From assembly GCA_016791205.1 (NCBI GenBank), contig JAEUNH010000086.1, forward strand, positions 1-43,632: a DNA stretch of 43,632 bases, read 5' to 3'. A program made the translations under genes and the position numbers. The first letter of the stretch is position 1, and the number at the start of each line of letters is the position of its first letter. Positions 7,403-15,734 of this stretch are shown here, piece by piece. Under the pieces are notes generated by a model that saw nothing but the letters and a program-made list of their open reading frames with translations, did not search any database and had not been told where the DNA came from. This DNA comes from Rhodocyclaceae bacterium (GTDB lineage: Bacteria; Pseudomonadota; Gammaproteobacteria; Burkholderiales; Rhodocyclaceae).

Positions 7403-9337
7403 ATGAAGCGTCTGTCGTGCGCCCTGTCGCTGGCGCTGCTTGTCCCGATCCTGCATGCCGCGAGCGGCGACGATCGCCTGCTGGCGGCGAAGGATGCGGC
7501 CCATCGCGGCGACCGCGTGAAGCTCGCCCGGCAGATCGAATCCCTGCGCGGCCACGAGCTCGAGCCCTATGCCGAGTACTGGCTGCTCAACCTGCGCCTG
7601 CAGGAGGCCGGCCACGACGAGCTGCGCGAGTTCCTCTCGCGCCAGTCCGGCAGCTACCTCGCCGACAAGCTGCGCGGCGAATGGCTCAAGGTACTGGGCA
7701 AGCGCCGGGAATGGGATGCGTTCGAGACAGAATATCCGCCGCTCGTCCAGTCCGACCAGGAGCTGACCTGCTACGCCCTGCAGAACCGCCTGCGGCTGGC
7801 CGACCTGGGGGCGCTCGACGAGGCGCGGCCGCTGTGGTTCCTCGCCGCCGAGCTGCCGGACTCCTGCGCGCCGCTGATGGAACAGCTGATCGCCGACGGG
7901 CGCCTCGGCGTGGACGACATCTGGGAGCGCCTGCGCCGCCTGCTGGAAGCCAAAAAGCTCGGCGCCGCCAAGCTCGCCGCGGCTTATCTGCCCGCCGGCC
8001 AGGCGCCTGCGGCGAAGACCCTGGAGGCCGTCGCCGACAAGCCGCTGCGCCACCTGGCGCTGCTGCCCGACCACTTCGCGGCCGGCCGTCAGGGCCGGGA
8101 GATGGCGCTCTTCGCCCTGCAGCGGCTGGCCCGCAACGACCCGCAGCAGGCCGCCCAGCAGTGGGACAAGATCAGGTCGAAATTCTCCGCCGCCGACCGC
8201 GGCTATCTCTACGGCCAGCTCGGCTGGCAGGCGGCCCTCAAGCATCAGCCGGAAGCGCTCGGCTGGTATGCCCAGGCCGCCGGCGCGCCGCTCTCGGAGG
8301 AACAGCTGGCCTGGAAGGCGCGCGCCGCCCTGCGCGCGCTCGACTGGGCGGTGGTGCATGAAGCCATCGAGCAGATGCCGAAGGCGATGCAGGCCCGGCC
8401 CGACTGGGTCTACTGGCTCGGCCGCGCCCACCAGGCGCTCGGCCGGCAGGAGGAGGCGCGGGGGCTCTACCAGCGCATCGCCGGCCAGCCCAGTTTCTAC
8501 GGCAACCTGGCCGACGACGAGCTGGGCCGCCCCATCCTGCCGCCGGCGAATGCGCCGAAGCCGAGCAGCGAGGACGTCAGGGCGGTGGCCGCCCTGCCCG
8601 GCATCCGCCGCGCTCTGGCGCTGTTCCGCCTCGATCTGCGCATCGAGGGCATCCGCGAATGGAACTGGAGCCTGCGCGGCCTCGACGACGCCGGCCTGCT
8701 GGCGGTGGCCGAGCTGGCCCGCCGCAACGACATCTTCGACCGCGCCATCAACACCGCCGACCGCACCCTGGCCCTGCACGACTACTCGATGCGTTACCTG
8801 GCGCCGTTTCGCGAGCATGTCGAGCCCAAGGCGCTGGCGCTGCAGCTCGACCAGGGCTGGGTCTACGGCCTGATGCGGCAGGAGAGCCGCTTCATCAGCA
8901 ACGCCAAGTCGGTGGTCGGCGCCAAGGGGCTGATGCAGCTGATGCCGAAAACCGCGAGCTGGGTGGCGAAGAAGATCGGCATGAACAGCTACCATCCCGG
9001 CCGGGTGCACGACCTCGACACCAACGTCACGCTCGGCACCCACTACCTGAAGATGGTGCTCGACGAGCTGGACAGCCACCCGGTGCTGGCCTCCGCCGCC
9101 TACAACGCCGGGCCGGGCCGGGCCCGCAAGTGGCGCGACGTCAAGCCGATCGAGGGCGCCATCTATGCCGAGACCATCCCCTTCAACGAGACGCGCGACT
9201 ACGTCAAGAAGGTGATGAGCAACGCGGTGTATTACTCGGCGCTGTTCGACGGCCAGCCGCAATCGCTCAAGCGCCGCCTCGGCACCATCCAGCCGAAGAA
9301 CGGCGGCGACGCCTTCAAGATCGAAGACCTACCTTGA
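7403..9337 (+). CDS. slt: Soluble lytic murein transglycosylase, Slt70 type
   Basis: 644 aa. MKRLSCALSLALLVPILHA is a signal peptide, so the enzyme acts in the periplasm. A long alpha-helical superhelix (about residues 25-470) is followed by the lysozyme-like SLT domain. The catalytic Glu is in VYGLMRQESRF, followed by GAKGLMQLMPKTA and AYNAGPGRARKW, all diagnostic for family 1A transglycosylases. It cleaves peptidoglycan with formation of 1,6-anhydromuropeptides. The open frame continues upstream to 7031, but the ATG at 7403 is chosen because it gives the signal peptide directly. No strong ribosome site is seen. The last 9 bases overlap the 3' end of the converging kinase gene (9329-9337), so neither has its own terminator. 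Confidence 0.93.
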   Translation: MKRLSCALSLALLVPILHAASGDDRLLAAKDAAHRGDRVKLARQIESLRGHELEPYAEYWLLNLRLQEAGHDELREFLSRQSGSYLADKLRGEWLKVLGKRREWDAFETEYPPLVQSDQELTCYALQNRLRLADLGALDEARPLWFLAAELPDSCAPLMEQLIADGRLGVDDIWERLRRLLEAKKLGAAKLAAAYLPAGQAPAAKTLEAVADKPLRHLALLPDHFAAGRQGREMALFALQRLARNDPQQAAQQWDKIRSKFSAADRGYLYGQLGWQAALKHQPEALGWYAQAAGAPLSEEQLAWKARAALRALDWAVVHEAIEQMPKAMQARPDWVYWLGRAHQALGRQEEARGLYQRIAGQPSFYGNLADDELGRPILPPANAPKPSSEDVRAVAALPGIRRALALFRLDLRIEGIREWNWSLRGLDDAGLLAVAELARRNDIFDRAINTADRTLALHDYSMRYLAPFREHVEPKALALQLDQGWVYGLMRQESRFISNAKSVVGAKGLMQLMPKTASWVAKKIGMNSYHPGRVHDLDTNVTLGTHYLKMVLDELDSHPVLASAAYNAGPGRARKWRDVKPIEGAIYAETIPFNETRDYVKKVMSNAVYYSALFDGQPQSLKRRLGTIQPKNGGDAFKIEDLP

Positions 9338-11770
9338 CTGCTTGATGGCAAGGAGCGCCTGGTTGCGCAGCGCGCGCAGCAGGGAAAGGATGTTCTCCGG
9401 GATCAGCAGTTCGCCGGCCAGCGCCTTGTCGGCGTAGATCAGCCCGACCGGCTTGTTGCGGATCACCAGCGGGAACAGGATGAACGTCTCGGCCGGCACG
9501 GTCCGGCCGAACCAGTCCGGGATGTGGCCGCAGATCTTCGGGTCGCGGATGTCGGAGATCAGGATGTCGGCGCCGCGCGTCAGCGCCACCTCGAAGATGT
9601 CCTGGCGGGCCCCCAGCTGGAAGCGGAAGCGGGGGATGATCGCCTCGATGTCCGGGCCGAAGCCGAACTTGGCCGCCATGCCCTGGCCGTGCGGGTCCTT
9701 GATGCAGAGCAGGACATGCTGGAAGCCGACGCCGCGGTACATGGTCTCGACGATGATGCGCAGGATGTCGCCGAGGGCGTGGTCGGCCACCAGCGCGCCG
9801 GTGATGTCCTGGATGCCGGCGTTGAGCGCCGCCTGGGTCTCCTCCAGGCTCGGCCCGGCCGGCGCGGCGGATCCGATCCCCGCCGGCGCGGCTTCGACCA
9901 GGGTGCCGGCCAGGGTCAGGGTCAGGTCGTCGTCGAGACTGCCGCCGCTGTCGTCCTCGTCCGCGGCGGCCGCTTCGGCGCCGGCGCTGCTCCAGGCGTC
10001 GATCTGGCGACCCAGGACGCTGTGCTGCAGATTGAGGCGGATCGCCGCCGTGTAGCTGACGACTTCGTCGAGCGAGCGCTTGACGGCGAGTGCCAGTTCT
10101 TCGCCGTCGCAGGGCAGGGCCTGGCCGAAGCGCTGGCCGATCCTCGCCAGTTCGGCTCCCTGCCGCTCGGCCGGCGTCTGCTCGAACACCGCGCACAGTT
10201 CTTCGGCGAGCCCGGCCAGCACTCGCAGCCGCTCCTGGGCGCCGGCCGGCTTTTTCACCGCACCGTCGGGCAGCCGCCGCATGCTGCCGACCAGGCCGTC
10301 TGGGAAGCCCCAGCTGCGGGCCACCCCGATGCCGAGTTCCTCGTAGGACAAGCCGAGCACCCTGGCCGAGGCGAAGGCCTCGCTGGCGCCGTCCTGCTCC
10401 ATGCCCTTGCGGATCTCGGCCGCCTCGTCGGGGAAGTAGTAGCAGGTCAGCATGCGGCCGAGGTTGTGGAACATGGCGCAGATGAAAGCCTCCTCGAAAT
10501 CCTTGACCATGCCCTTCCTGGCCATGTCGCGGGCCAGGATGCCGCTCATGATGGCGCGCACGAACTCCTCGCGCAGCTGCGCCGCCTGGCCGGGATTCTG
10601 CAGGTGCTCCATCAGCACCAGCGAAGTGGCGATCGAGCGCACGGTGCCGAAGCCGAGGATCATCACCGCCCGCGAGATGGTGCTGATGGCGCCGCCGCCG
10701 GCCTGGCGGTAGTAGGCGGCGTTCACCAGCCGCATCAGCTTGTTGGTGAGCGCCACGTCCTTGAGGATGGTGTTGGAGAAGGAGGCCACGCTCTCCTGCT
10801 CCGAGGCGGCCAGCCGGTTGATGCCGGAGATGGCTTCCGAGAGCGCCGGGAAGTCGCTCTTGTGGCGCATCCGGCGCAGCAGGAAGTCGAGCGTCGACTG
10901 CTTGCCGCCCTCGGCAGGCCGCGCCGGCGCGGCCGCCTCGGGCGGCGCCAGCCAGGCCTTGAGGGCGGTGCGCAGGGCGGCGATGTCGGCGTAGCGCGCC
11001 GCGCTGTCCATCGCCGTGGCGCGCAGGATGATGTCGCCGAGCCGCTCGTCGATCAGCCCGGCGGCCTCCGGCGGCAGCCGGATCGGTGCCGAGGACATCC
11101 GGTGCAGCACCGCCAGCACGTTCTTGCCGCTCACCACCGGCCGGCCGGTGATCATCTCGCAGAGGATCAGCCCGGCCGAGAAGATGTCCGACTGCACGCT
11201 GGCCAGGCCGTCGACGATGCACTCCGGCGCCAGATAGGCCGGCGTGCCGGCGATGCCTTCGCTGGCTTCCGCCTCGGCGCCCCGGTCGATGCGCACGGCG
11301 ATGCCGAAGTCCATGACCCGCGGCACGCCCTCGGCGTTCATCAGGATGTTGGAAGGCTTCAGGTCGCGGTGGATGATGCCGTGGCGGTGGGCGTGCTCGA
11401 CGGCGTCGAGGATCTGCAGCATGACGCCGACGGCGCGCGGCGGCGGCAGCCCGCCCTGGGCGCGCAGCAGCCCGGCCAGGGTGTCGCCCTCGACGTACTC
11501 GAACACCAGGTAGGGGTCGCCGTCCTGTTCGCCGGCCTCGAAGATCGGCACGATGTTGGGGTGGCGCAGCCGGCTCACCGTGCGCGCCTCGTCCATCAGG
11601 GCGCGCTGGCGCGCCTCGTCGCGGCCCTTCAAATGCAGCGACTTGATCGCCACCTCGCGCTCCAGCCGGGCGTCGCGGGCCAGGTAGACGACGCTCTGCG
11701 CCCCGGTGCCGAGCAGGCGGAGGATTTCGAATTTGCCGATTTGCCGGGGCAAAGGCGCTGGATTTCGCAT
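9329..11770 (-). CDS. Ser/Thr protein kinase fused to HDOD and GAF domains
   Basis: 813 aa, three modules. Residues about 12-275 are a Hanks-type kinase: glycine loop LGTGAQSVVYLA, VAIKSL lysine, HRDLKPSNILM catalytic loop, DFGIA, and APE in PAYLAPECI. Residues about 300-500 form an HDOD domain (FLLRRMRHKSDFPALSEAI, ILKDVALTNKLMRLVN, RAVMILGFGTVRSIATSL), a catalytically inert HD relative used in signalling. Residues about 640-810 form a GAF domain (LGDILRIIVETMYRG, AETFILFPLVIRNKPVGLIY). No transmembrane segment is seen, so the protein should be cytoplasmic. The frame stays open far upstream, but that part is antisense to the next gene; MRNPAPLPRQIGKFEILRLL at 11770 is the natural start. It is divergent from the NDUFA9-like gene. 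The substrate and the GAF ligand are unknown. Confidence 0.9.
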   Translation of the reverse strand: MRNPAPLPRQIGKFEILRLLGTGAQSVVYLARDARLEREVAIKSLHLKGRDEARQRALMDEARTVSRLRHPNIVPIFEAGEQDGDPYLVFEYVEGDTLAGLLRAQGGLPPPRAVGVMLQILDAVEHAHRHGIIHRDLKPSNILMNAEGVPRVMDFGIAVRIDRGAEAEASEGIAGTPAYLAPECIVDGLASVQSDIFSAGLILCEMITGRPVVSGKNVLAVLHRMSSAPIRLPPEAAGLIDERLGDIILRATAMDSAARYADIAALRTALKAWLAPPEAAAPARPAEGGKQSTLDFLLRRMRHKSDFPALSEAISGINRLAASEQESVASFSNTILKDVALTNKLMRLVNAAYYRQAGGGAISTISRAVMILGFGTVRSIATSLVLMEHLQNPGQAAQLREEFVRAIMSGILARDMARKGMVKDFEEAFICAMFHNLGRMLTCYYFPDEAAEIRKGMEQDGASEAFASARVLGLSYEELGIGVARSWGFPDGLVGSMRRLPDGAVKKPAGAQERLRVLAGLAEELCAVFEQTPAERQGAELARIGQRFGQALPCDGEELALAVKRSLDEVVSYTAAIRLNLQHSVLGRQIDAWSSAGAEAAAADEDDSGGSLDDDLTLTLAGTLVEAAPAGIGSAAPAGPSLEETQAALNAGIQDITGALVADHALGDILRIIVETMYRGVGFQHVLLCIKDPHGQGMAAKFGFGPDIEAIIPRFRFQLGARQDIFEVALTRGADILISDIRDPKICGHIPDWFGRTVPAETFILFPLVIRNKPVGLIYADKALAGELLIPENILSLLRALRNQALLAIKQSR

Positions 11771-11787
11771 ATATCGTGAAAACACCG

Positions 11788-11801
11788 GCCTGCAAGCAGG
11801 C
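11788..11801. promoter_or_regulatory. Small palindrome between divergent kinase and reductase genes
   Basis: GCCTGC-AA-GCAGGC lies 18 bp upstream of the kinase start. It may be an operator or a leader hairpin. Chance is possible at this size. Confidence 0.25.
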
Positions 11802-11840
11802 TGCAGACTGATATAACGCCCGCCTGCGGCCGCACTTGAG

Positions 11841-11848
11841 ATTAAAAT
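11841..11848 (+). promoter_or_regulatory. -10-like ATTAAAAT before the NDUFA9-like gene
   Basis: ATTAAAAT stands out in GC-rich DNA, 28 bp before the ATG at 11876. Similar TTAAAAT boxes precede the genes at 16992 and 18791. No convincing -35 box was seen. Confidence 0.35.
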
Positions 11849-11875
11849 CCATCCAGCAGATTGCCGATTGCCCAC

Positions 11876-12835
11876 ATGACCGCCAAAAACATCCTCCTGC
11901 TCGGCGGCTCCGGCTTTCTGGGCGGCCATGTCGCCCAGCAGCTGGCCGCCCAGGGCCACCGCCTGACCGTGCCCACCCGCCACCGCGAGCGGGCCCGCCA
12001 CCTGCTCGTGCTGCCGACGGCGGAGGTGATCGAGGCCAGCGTGCACGACGAGGCCGCCCTGGCGCGGCTGGTCGCCGGCCAGGACGCCGTGATCAACCTG
12101 GTCGGCATCCTGCACAGCCGCCACGGCCTGCCCTACGGCCCCGACTTCGCCCGGGCCCACGTCGAACTGCCGAAGCGGCTGGCTGCCGCCTGCCGCGCCG
12201 CCGGGGTGCGCCGCCTGATCCATGTCTCGGCCCTGAACGCCGAGGTGAATGGCCCCAGCCAGTATTTGCGCTCGAAAGGCCAGGGCGAGGCCGAGCTGCG
12301 CGCCGCCGGCGCGGCGCTCGACCTGACGATCTTCCGCCCCTCGGTGGTGTTCGGCCCGGAGGACAGCTTCCTCAACCTGTTCGCCCGCCTGCAGCGCTTC
12401 GCGCCGCTGATGCCGCTCGGCAACACCCGGGCGCGCTTCCAGCCGGTGTATGTCGGCGACGTGGCCCGGGCCATCGCCGCCAGCCTGGCGCGGCGCGACG
12501 CCGTCGGCCAGGCCTATGGCTGCTGCGGCCCGCGCGTCTACACCCTGGCCGAGCTGGTCCGCTACGCCGGGGAACTGAGTGGCCACCGGCGCCCGGTGAT
12601 CGAACTGCCGGAAGCCCTGGCCCGCCTGCAGGCGGGGCTGCTGGAACTGCTGCCCAAGCCGCCGCTGTCGGTGGACAACCTCGACTCGATGGAGGTCGAC
12701 AGCGTCTGCCCCGGCGGCGAGCCGCTGCCCTTCGGCCTGCGGCCGACGCCGCTGGAGGCGATCGCGCCGGGCTACCTGTCGGGCGCCTCGCAGCGCCTGA
12801 GCAACTACGGCCGTCGCCCCAAGGCCCACCGCTGA
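11876..12835 (+). CDS. NAD(P)-binding protein, complex I NDUFA9-like SDR family
   Basis: 319 aa. The nucleotide-binding fold starts at once with NILLLGGSGFLGGHVAQQL (GxxGxxG). Further marks of the atypical extended SDR family are INLVGILHS, HVSALNA, SQYLRSKGQGE (the usual YxxxK tyrosine and lysine region), and RPSVVFGPEDSFLN. This is the family of the 39-kDa NDUFA9 subunit of complex I and related bacterial NAD-dependent epimerase-like proteins. Catalytic activity is uncertain in the family. The ATG at 11876 is preferred over a TTG at 11861. It diverges from the kinase-HDOD-GAF gene and is followed by an R-family repeat. A MidA methyltransferase, relative of the complex I assembly factor NDUFAF7, lies 5 kb downstream. 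Confidence 0.85.
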   Translation: MTAKNILLLGGSGFLGGHVAQQLAAQGHRLTVPTRHRERARHLLVLPTAEVIEASVHDEAALARLVAGQDAVINLVGILHSRHGLPYGPDFARAHVELPKRLAAACRAAGVRRLIHVSALNAEVNGPSQYLRSKGQGEAELRAAGAALDLTIFRPSVVFGPEDSFLNLFARLQRFAPLMPLGNTRARFQPVYVGDVARAIAASLARRDAVGQAYGCCGPRVYTLAELVRYAGELSGHRRPVIELPEALARLQAGLLELLPKPPLSVDNLDSMEVDSVCPGGEPLPFGLRPTPLEAIAPGYLSGASQRLSNYGRRPKAHR

Positions 12836-12840
12836 AGTGA

Positions 12841-12906
12841 GGACCTATCCCCCAGCCCCTTTCCCAAGGAAAGGGGTGACGAAGGTTCAGCCGCTGCGCG
12901 GCTTCC
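12841..12906 (+). repeat. R-family dispersed repeat, copy 2 (two stem-loops)
   Basis: Starts 5 bases after the stop of the NDUFA9-like gene. GGACCTATCCCCCAGC, then stem CCCCTTTCC..GGAAAGGGG with loop CAA, GTGACGAAG, then GTTCAGCCGCTGCGCGGCTT with stem AGCCGC/GCGGCT. It sits between that gene and cca. Confidence 0.75.
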
Positions 12907-12954
12907 ATGGCACTGGCTTCAGCCCTCCTTGGGGCGGCCCGGCGGAGGGCTGAG

Positions 12955-14178
12955 ATGAGGACCTATGTCGTCGGCGGTGCGGTGCGGGATCGCCTGCTCG
13001 GCTTGCCGGTGCAGGACCGCGACCACGTGGTGGTCGGCGCCTCGCCCGAAGCGATGCTGGCCCGCGGCTTCAAGCCGGTGGGCAGGGATTTCCCGGTGTT
13101 CCTGCACCCCGAGACGCACGAGGAATACGCCCTGGCCCGTACCGAGCGCAAGACCGCGCCCGGCTACAAGGGCTTCGTCTTCCACGCTTCGCCCGAGGTG
13201 ACGCTGGAAGAGGATCTGGCGCGCCGCGACCTCACCATCAACGCCATCGCCCAGGACGAGGACGGCACGCTGGTCGACCCCTTCGGCGGCCGGGCCGACC
13301 TTTCGGCGCGGCGACTGCGGCATGTCGGGCCGGCCTTCGCCGAGGATCCGGTGCGGGTGCTGCGGGTGGCGCGCTTCGCCGCCCGCTTCGCCGATTTCCA
13401 GGTGGCGGAGGAAACCCTCGCCCTGATGCGGGCGATGGCCGACAACGGCGAGGTCGATCACCTGGTGCCTGAGCGCGTCTGGCAGGAATTCTCGCGCGGC
13501 CTGATGGAGGCGCGTCCCTCGCGGATGGTGGCGCTGCTGCACGAGTGCGGCGCCCTGGCCCGGGTGCTGCCCGAACTCGATCGCCTGTTCGGCGTGCCGC
13601 AGCCGGCCGAGCACCATCCGGAAGTCGACACCGGGGCCCACGTCCTGCGGGTGATCGACCAGGCGGCAGCGCGCCATTTTCCGCTGCCGGTGCGGCTGGC
13701 CGCGTTGCTGCACGACCTGGGCAAGGGCGCCACGCCGCCCGGCGAATGGCCCCACCACCACGGCCACGAGGCCGCCGGCGCGGCGCTGGCCGAGGCCGCC
13801 TGCGAGCGCCTGCGGGCGCCGGCCGACTGCCGCGAGCTGGCGGTGCTGGCGGCGCGCGAGCACGGCCTGGTGCACGATGCCGCCAGGCTGCGGCCGGCCA
13901 CGACGGTCAAGCTGCTGGAGCGGGCCGACGCGCTGCGCCGCCCCGAGCGCTTCGGCCAGCTGCTGGAGGCCTGCGAATGCGACTTCCGCGGCCGGCCCGG
14001 CTGGGAAGACCGCCCCTGGCCGGCCGGCGAGATCCTGCGGCGGGCGCTGGCCGCCATGCAGGCAGTTGACGCCGGCGCCATCGCCGCCGCCTGCGCCGAC
14101 CCGGCGCAGATCCCCCAACGCATCCACGAGGCGCGGGTGGCCGCGGTGCGCCACGCCTCGCCGTCCTGCGGAGACTGA
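12955..14178 (+). CDS. cca: Multifunctional CCA tRNA nucleotidyltransferase with HD domain
   Basis: 407 aa. It adds or repairs the 3' CCA of tRNA; the HD domain gives the phosphodiesterase/phosphatase activities described for E. coli Cca. Class II signatures are [13 protein letters not shown], the metal site in [26 protein letters not shown] and [12 protein letters not shown]. The HD domain is seen at [12 protein letters not shown] and [11 protein letters not shown]. The length is typical. The start at 12955 ([11 protein letters not shown]) has GGCGGAGGG at 12941-12949 as ribosome site; an upstream in-frame ATG at 12907 touches the R-family repeat and is less likely. The stop codon TGA (14176-14178) lies inside copy b of the 23-bp dispersed motif. 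Confidence 0.94.
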   Translation: MRTYVVGGAVRDRLLGLPVQDRDHVVVGASPEAMLARGFKPVGRDFPVFLHPETHEEYALARTERKTAPGYKGFVFHASPEVTLEEDLARRDLTINAIAQDEDGTLVDPFGGRADLSARRLRHVGPAFAEDPVRVLRVARFAARFADFQVAEETLALMRAMADNGEVDHLVPERVWQEFSRGLMEARPSRMVALLHECGALARVLPELDRLFGVPQPAEHHPEVDTGAHVLRVIDQAAARHFPLPVRLAALLHDLGKGATPPGEWPHHHGHEAAGAALAEAACERLRAPADCRELAVLAAREHGLVHDAARLRPATTVKLLERADALRRPERFGQLLEACECDFRGRPGWEDRPWPAGEILRRALAAMQAVDAGAIAAACADPAQIPQRIHEARVAAVRHASPSCGD

Positions 14179-14183
14179 CTTTT
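14161..14183 (+). repeat. 23-bp dispersed motif, copy b
   Basis: CCGTCCTGC then GGAGACTGACTTTT. It contains the cca stop codon (TGA 14176-14178), supplies GGAG as ribosome site for the next gene, and ends one base before that gene's ATG. Confidence 0.85.
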
Positions 14184-14184
14184 C

Positions 14185-15120
14185 ATGCGCCGATCGATCC
14201 TCGCCTGGCTGATGCTCTTCACCCTGCCGCTGCACGCCGAGGAGGCGCCGCCGCCGGCACAGGCCGCGCCGCCGGCACAGGCCGCGCCGCAGCGCAGCCC
14301 GGAGGAAGAGCTGGCCGCCCTGCGGCCGGTGCTGATCGGCAAGCGCTACCTCGACCAGGCCAGGAAGCGCCTCGCCGTGCAACTGGCGCGCCTGAGTCGC
14401 CAGCAGGACAACCCGGAGACCTGGTTCGAGGACAACGCCCTGGTGGTGAACGCCTTCACCGCCGACGTGCAGGTGATGTATGCGCTGGAATTCCAGGAAG
14501 GCGCCCAGCTGGTCTCCCACGGCATGATGAAAGGCTGGGGCATGGATCACGAGCGCCTGCACCAGCGCGCCCTGGCCAACCTCGACCGGGCCCACGGCGA
14601 GATCGCCATCAAGCCGGTCGGCAAGCTGCCCTGGCTGTCGGTGATCGAGACCGAAGACGGCTACGCCGCCAGCCGGGTGCTGCTGCACTGGCGCTGGGCC
14701 GAGCTGACGCTGACGCTGGGCGACGTCCTGGTCCTCGGCATGCCGACCCGCGACGTGGTGGTGTTCACCGCGACGCTCGATCCCGAGAAGATCGGACAGC
14801 TGCGCGAGACGGTCGAGACGGTGGAGCGCCACCAGGGCCGCCCGGTGTCGCGCCGGTTGTTCCAGTGGACCCCGCAGGGCTGGCTGGATTTCGACGAGTC
14901 TCTAGAACAGGCGCAGCAGCAGCGTCGCCAGCAGGGAGAGCAGCAGGGCGCTGGCGAAGGGAAAATGGTAGAGGCGGCCGCGAAACCTGAAGCTGACGTC
15001 GCCGGGCAGCCGGCGCAGGCCCAGGCGGGCGGCCAGCCGCGGCAGGAAGACGCCGGCAACGAACACCGTGATCAGCAGGGCCAGCAACCACTTCAGCATG
15101 GACGGGAGGATACGCGATGA
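14185..15120 (+). CDS. Exported DUF1444-like protein of unknown function
   Basis: 311 aa. MRRSILAWLMLFTLPLHAEE is a signal peptide, followed by a Pro/Ala/Gln stretch made from a perfect 18-bp tandem duplication (14253-14288). Residues about 35-245 resemble the DUF1444 (YtpQ-like) family: ALVVNAFTADVQVMYALE, GDVLVLGMPTRDVVVFTATL, RRLFQWTPQGWLDFDE. No activity is established. From about residue 240 the sequence turns into a low-complexity Gln-rich tail; that part is exactly antisense to the DUF2905 gene at 14902-15099, so the tail is probably a by-product of a lost stop codon near 14905 (inference). The ribosome site GGAG at 14170-14173 lies in copy b of the 23-bp motif. The stop overlaps the next start (ATGA at 15117). 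Confidence 0.7.
   Translation: MRRSILAWLMLFTLPLHAEEAPPPAQAAPPAQAAPQRSPEEELAALRPVLIGKRYLDQARKRLAVQLARLSRQQDNPETWFEDNALVVNAFTADVQVMYALEFQEGAQLVSHGMMKGWGMDHERLHQRALANLDRAHGEIAIKPVGKLPWLSVIETEDGYAASRVLLHWRWAELTLTLGDVLVLGMPTRDVVVFTATLDPEKIGQLRETVETVERHQGRPVSRRLFQWTPQGWLDFDESLEQAQQQRRQQGEQQGAGEGKMVEAAAKPEADVAGQPAQAQAGGQPRQEDAGNEHRDQQGQQPLQHGREDTR
14253..14288 (+). repeat. Perfect 18-bp tandem duplication
   Basis: Two identical units GCCGGCACAGGCCGCGCC (14253-14270 and 14271-14288) in the 5' part of the DUF1444-like gene, encoding P-A-Q-A-A-P repeats just after the signal peptide. The repeat is in frame, so copy-number change would not break the gene. Confidence 0.85.
14902..15099 (-). CDS. DUF2905 small membrane protein, nested antisense
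   Basis: 65 aa. TM1 is MLKWLLALLITVFVAGVFL and TM2 is FASALLLSLLATLLLRLF; between them LGLRRLPGDVSFRFRGRLYH is the DUF2905 signature (LGRLPGDI.. followed by an amphipathic strand). It is a small inner-membrane protein of unknown function found across bacteria. The whole gene lies inside the 3' part of the plus-strand DUF1444-like gene. The conserved family pattern and membrane segments argue that this frame is real and that the opposite-strand tail is the secondary one. Its start is 18 bp from the start of the GST-like gene, which points away from it. Confidence 0.75.
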   Translation of the reverse strand: MLKWLLALLITVFVAGVFLPRLAARLGLRRLPGDVSFRFRGRLYHFPFASALLLSLLATLLLRLF

Positions 15121-15734
15121 TCGAGCTGTACACCTGGGGCACCCCCAACGGCCGCAAGGTCTCCATCATGCTCGAGGAATGTGCTCTGCCCTACCGGGTG
15201 CACAAGATCGACATCACCCAGGGCGCGCAGTTCGCCCCGGCCTACCTGGCCATCAACCCGAACGGCAAGATCCCGGCCATCGTCGACCCCGACGGTCCCG
15301 ACGGTCGTTCGATCAGCCTGATGGAATCGGGCGCCATCCTGGTCTATCTGGCCGGCAAGACCGGGCGCTTCCTGCCGGCCTCGGCGCGCGGCAAATACGA
15401 GGCCCTGCAGTGGCTGATGTTCCAGATGGGCGGGGTCGGCCCGATGTTCGGCCAGACCCACCACTTCCTGCGCTACGCGCCGGAGAAGGTCGATTACGCC
15501 ATCGGCCGCTACACCAAGGAGACGGCGCGCCTCTACGGCGTGCTCAACGCCCGCCTGGCGCGCCACGCATTCCTTGCCGACGACTACTCCATCGCCGACA
15601 TCGCCACCTACCCCTGGGTGGCCCGCCACGAGTGGCACGAGATCGCTCTCGCCAGCTACCCCAACGTGCAGCGCTGGTTCAAGGCCATCGCCTCCCGGCC
15701 GGCTGTCCAGCGCGGCATGGCGGTGCCCGCTTGA
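15117..15734 (+). CDS. Glutathione S-transferase-like protein, YfcG/YghU type
   Basis: 205 aa. The N-terminal thioredoxin fold begins MIELYTWGTPNGRKVSIMLE, matching the YfcG/YghU (nu) class, in which a Thr-Pro-Asn motif near the start serves glutathione binding. NPNGKIPAIVDPDG is the conserved cis-Pro loop and LMESGAILVYLA the glutathione gamma-glutamyl site. The C-terminal all-helical domain ends with ADIATYPWVARHEW. Members of this class reduce disulfides or organic peroxides with glutathione; the substrate here is unknown. It is coupled to the DUF1444-like gene by ATGA and to the following hydrolase by TGATG, so the three likely form one operon. Confidence 0.88.
   Translation: MIELYTWGTPNGRKVSIMLEECALPYRVHKIDITQGAQFAPAYLAINPNGKIPAIVDPDGPDGRSISLMESGAILVYLAGKTGRFLPASARGKYEALQWLMFQMGGVGPMFGQTHHFLRYAPEKVDYAIGRYTKETARLYGVLNARLARHAFLADDYSIADIATYPWVARHEWHEIALASYPNVQRWFKAIASRPAVQRGMAVPA

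Noticed and set aside
11771-12829. Open minus-strand frame extending the kinase-HDOD-GAF gene upstream
   Set aside because: It is antisense to the clear NDUFA9-like gene, shows no domain and no natural N-terminus; GC-rich DNA leaves antisense frames open by codon bias.
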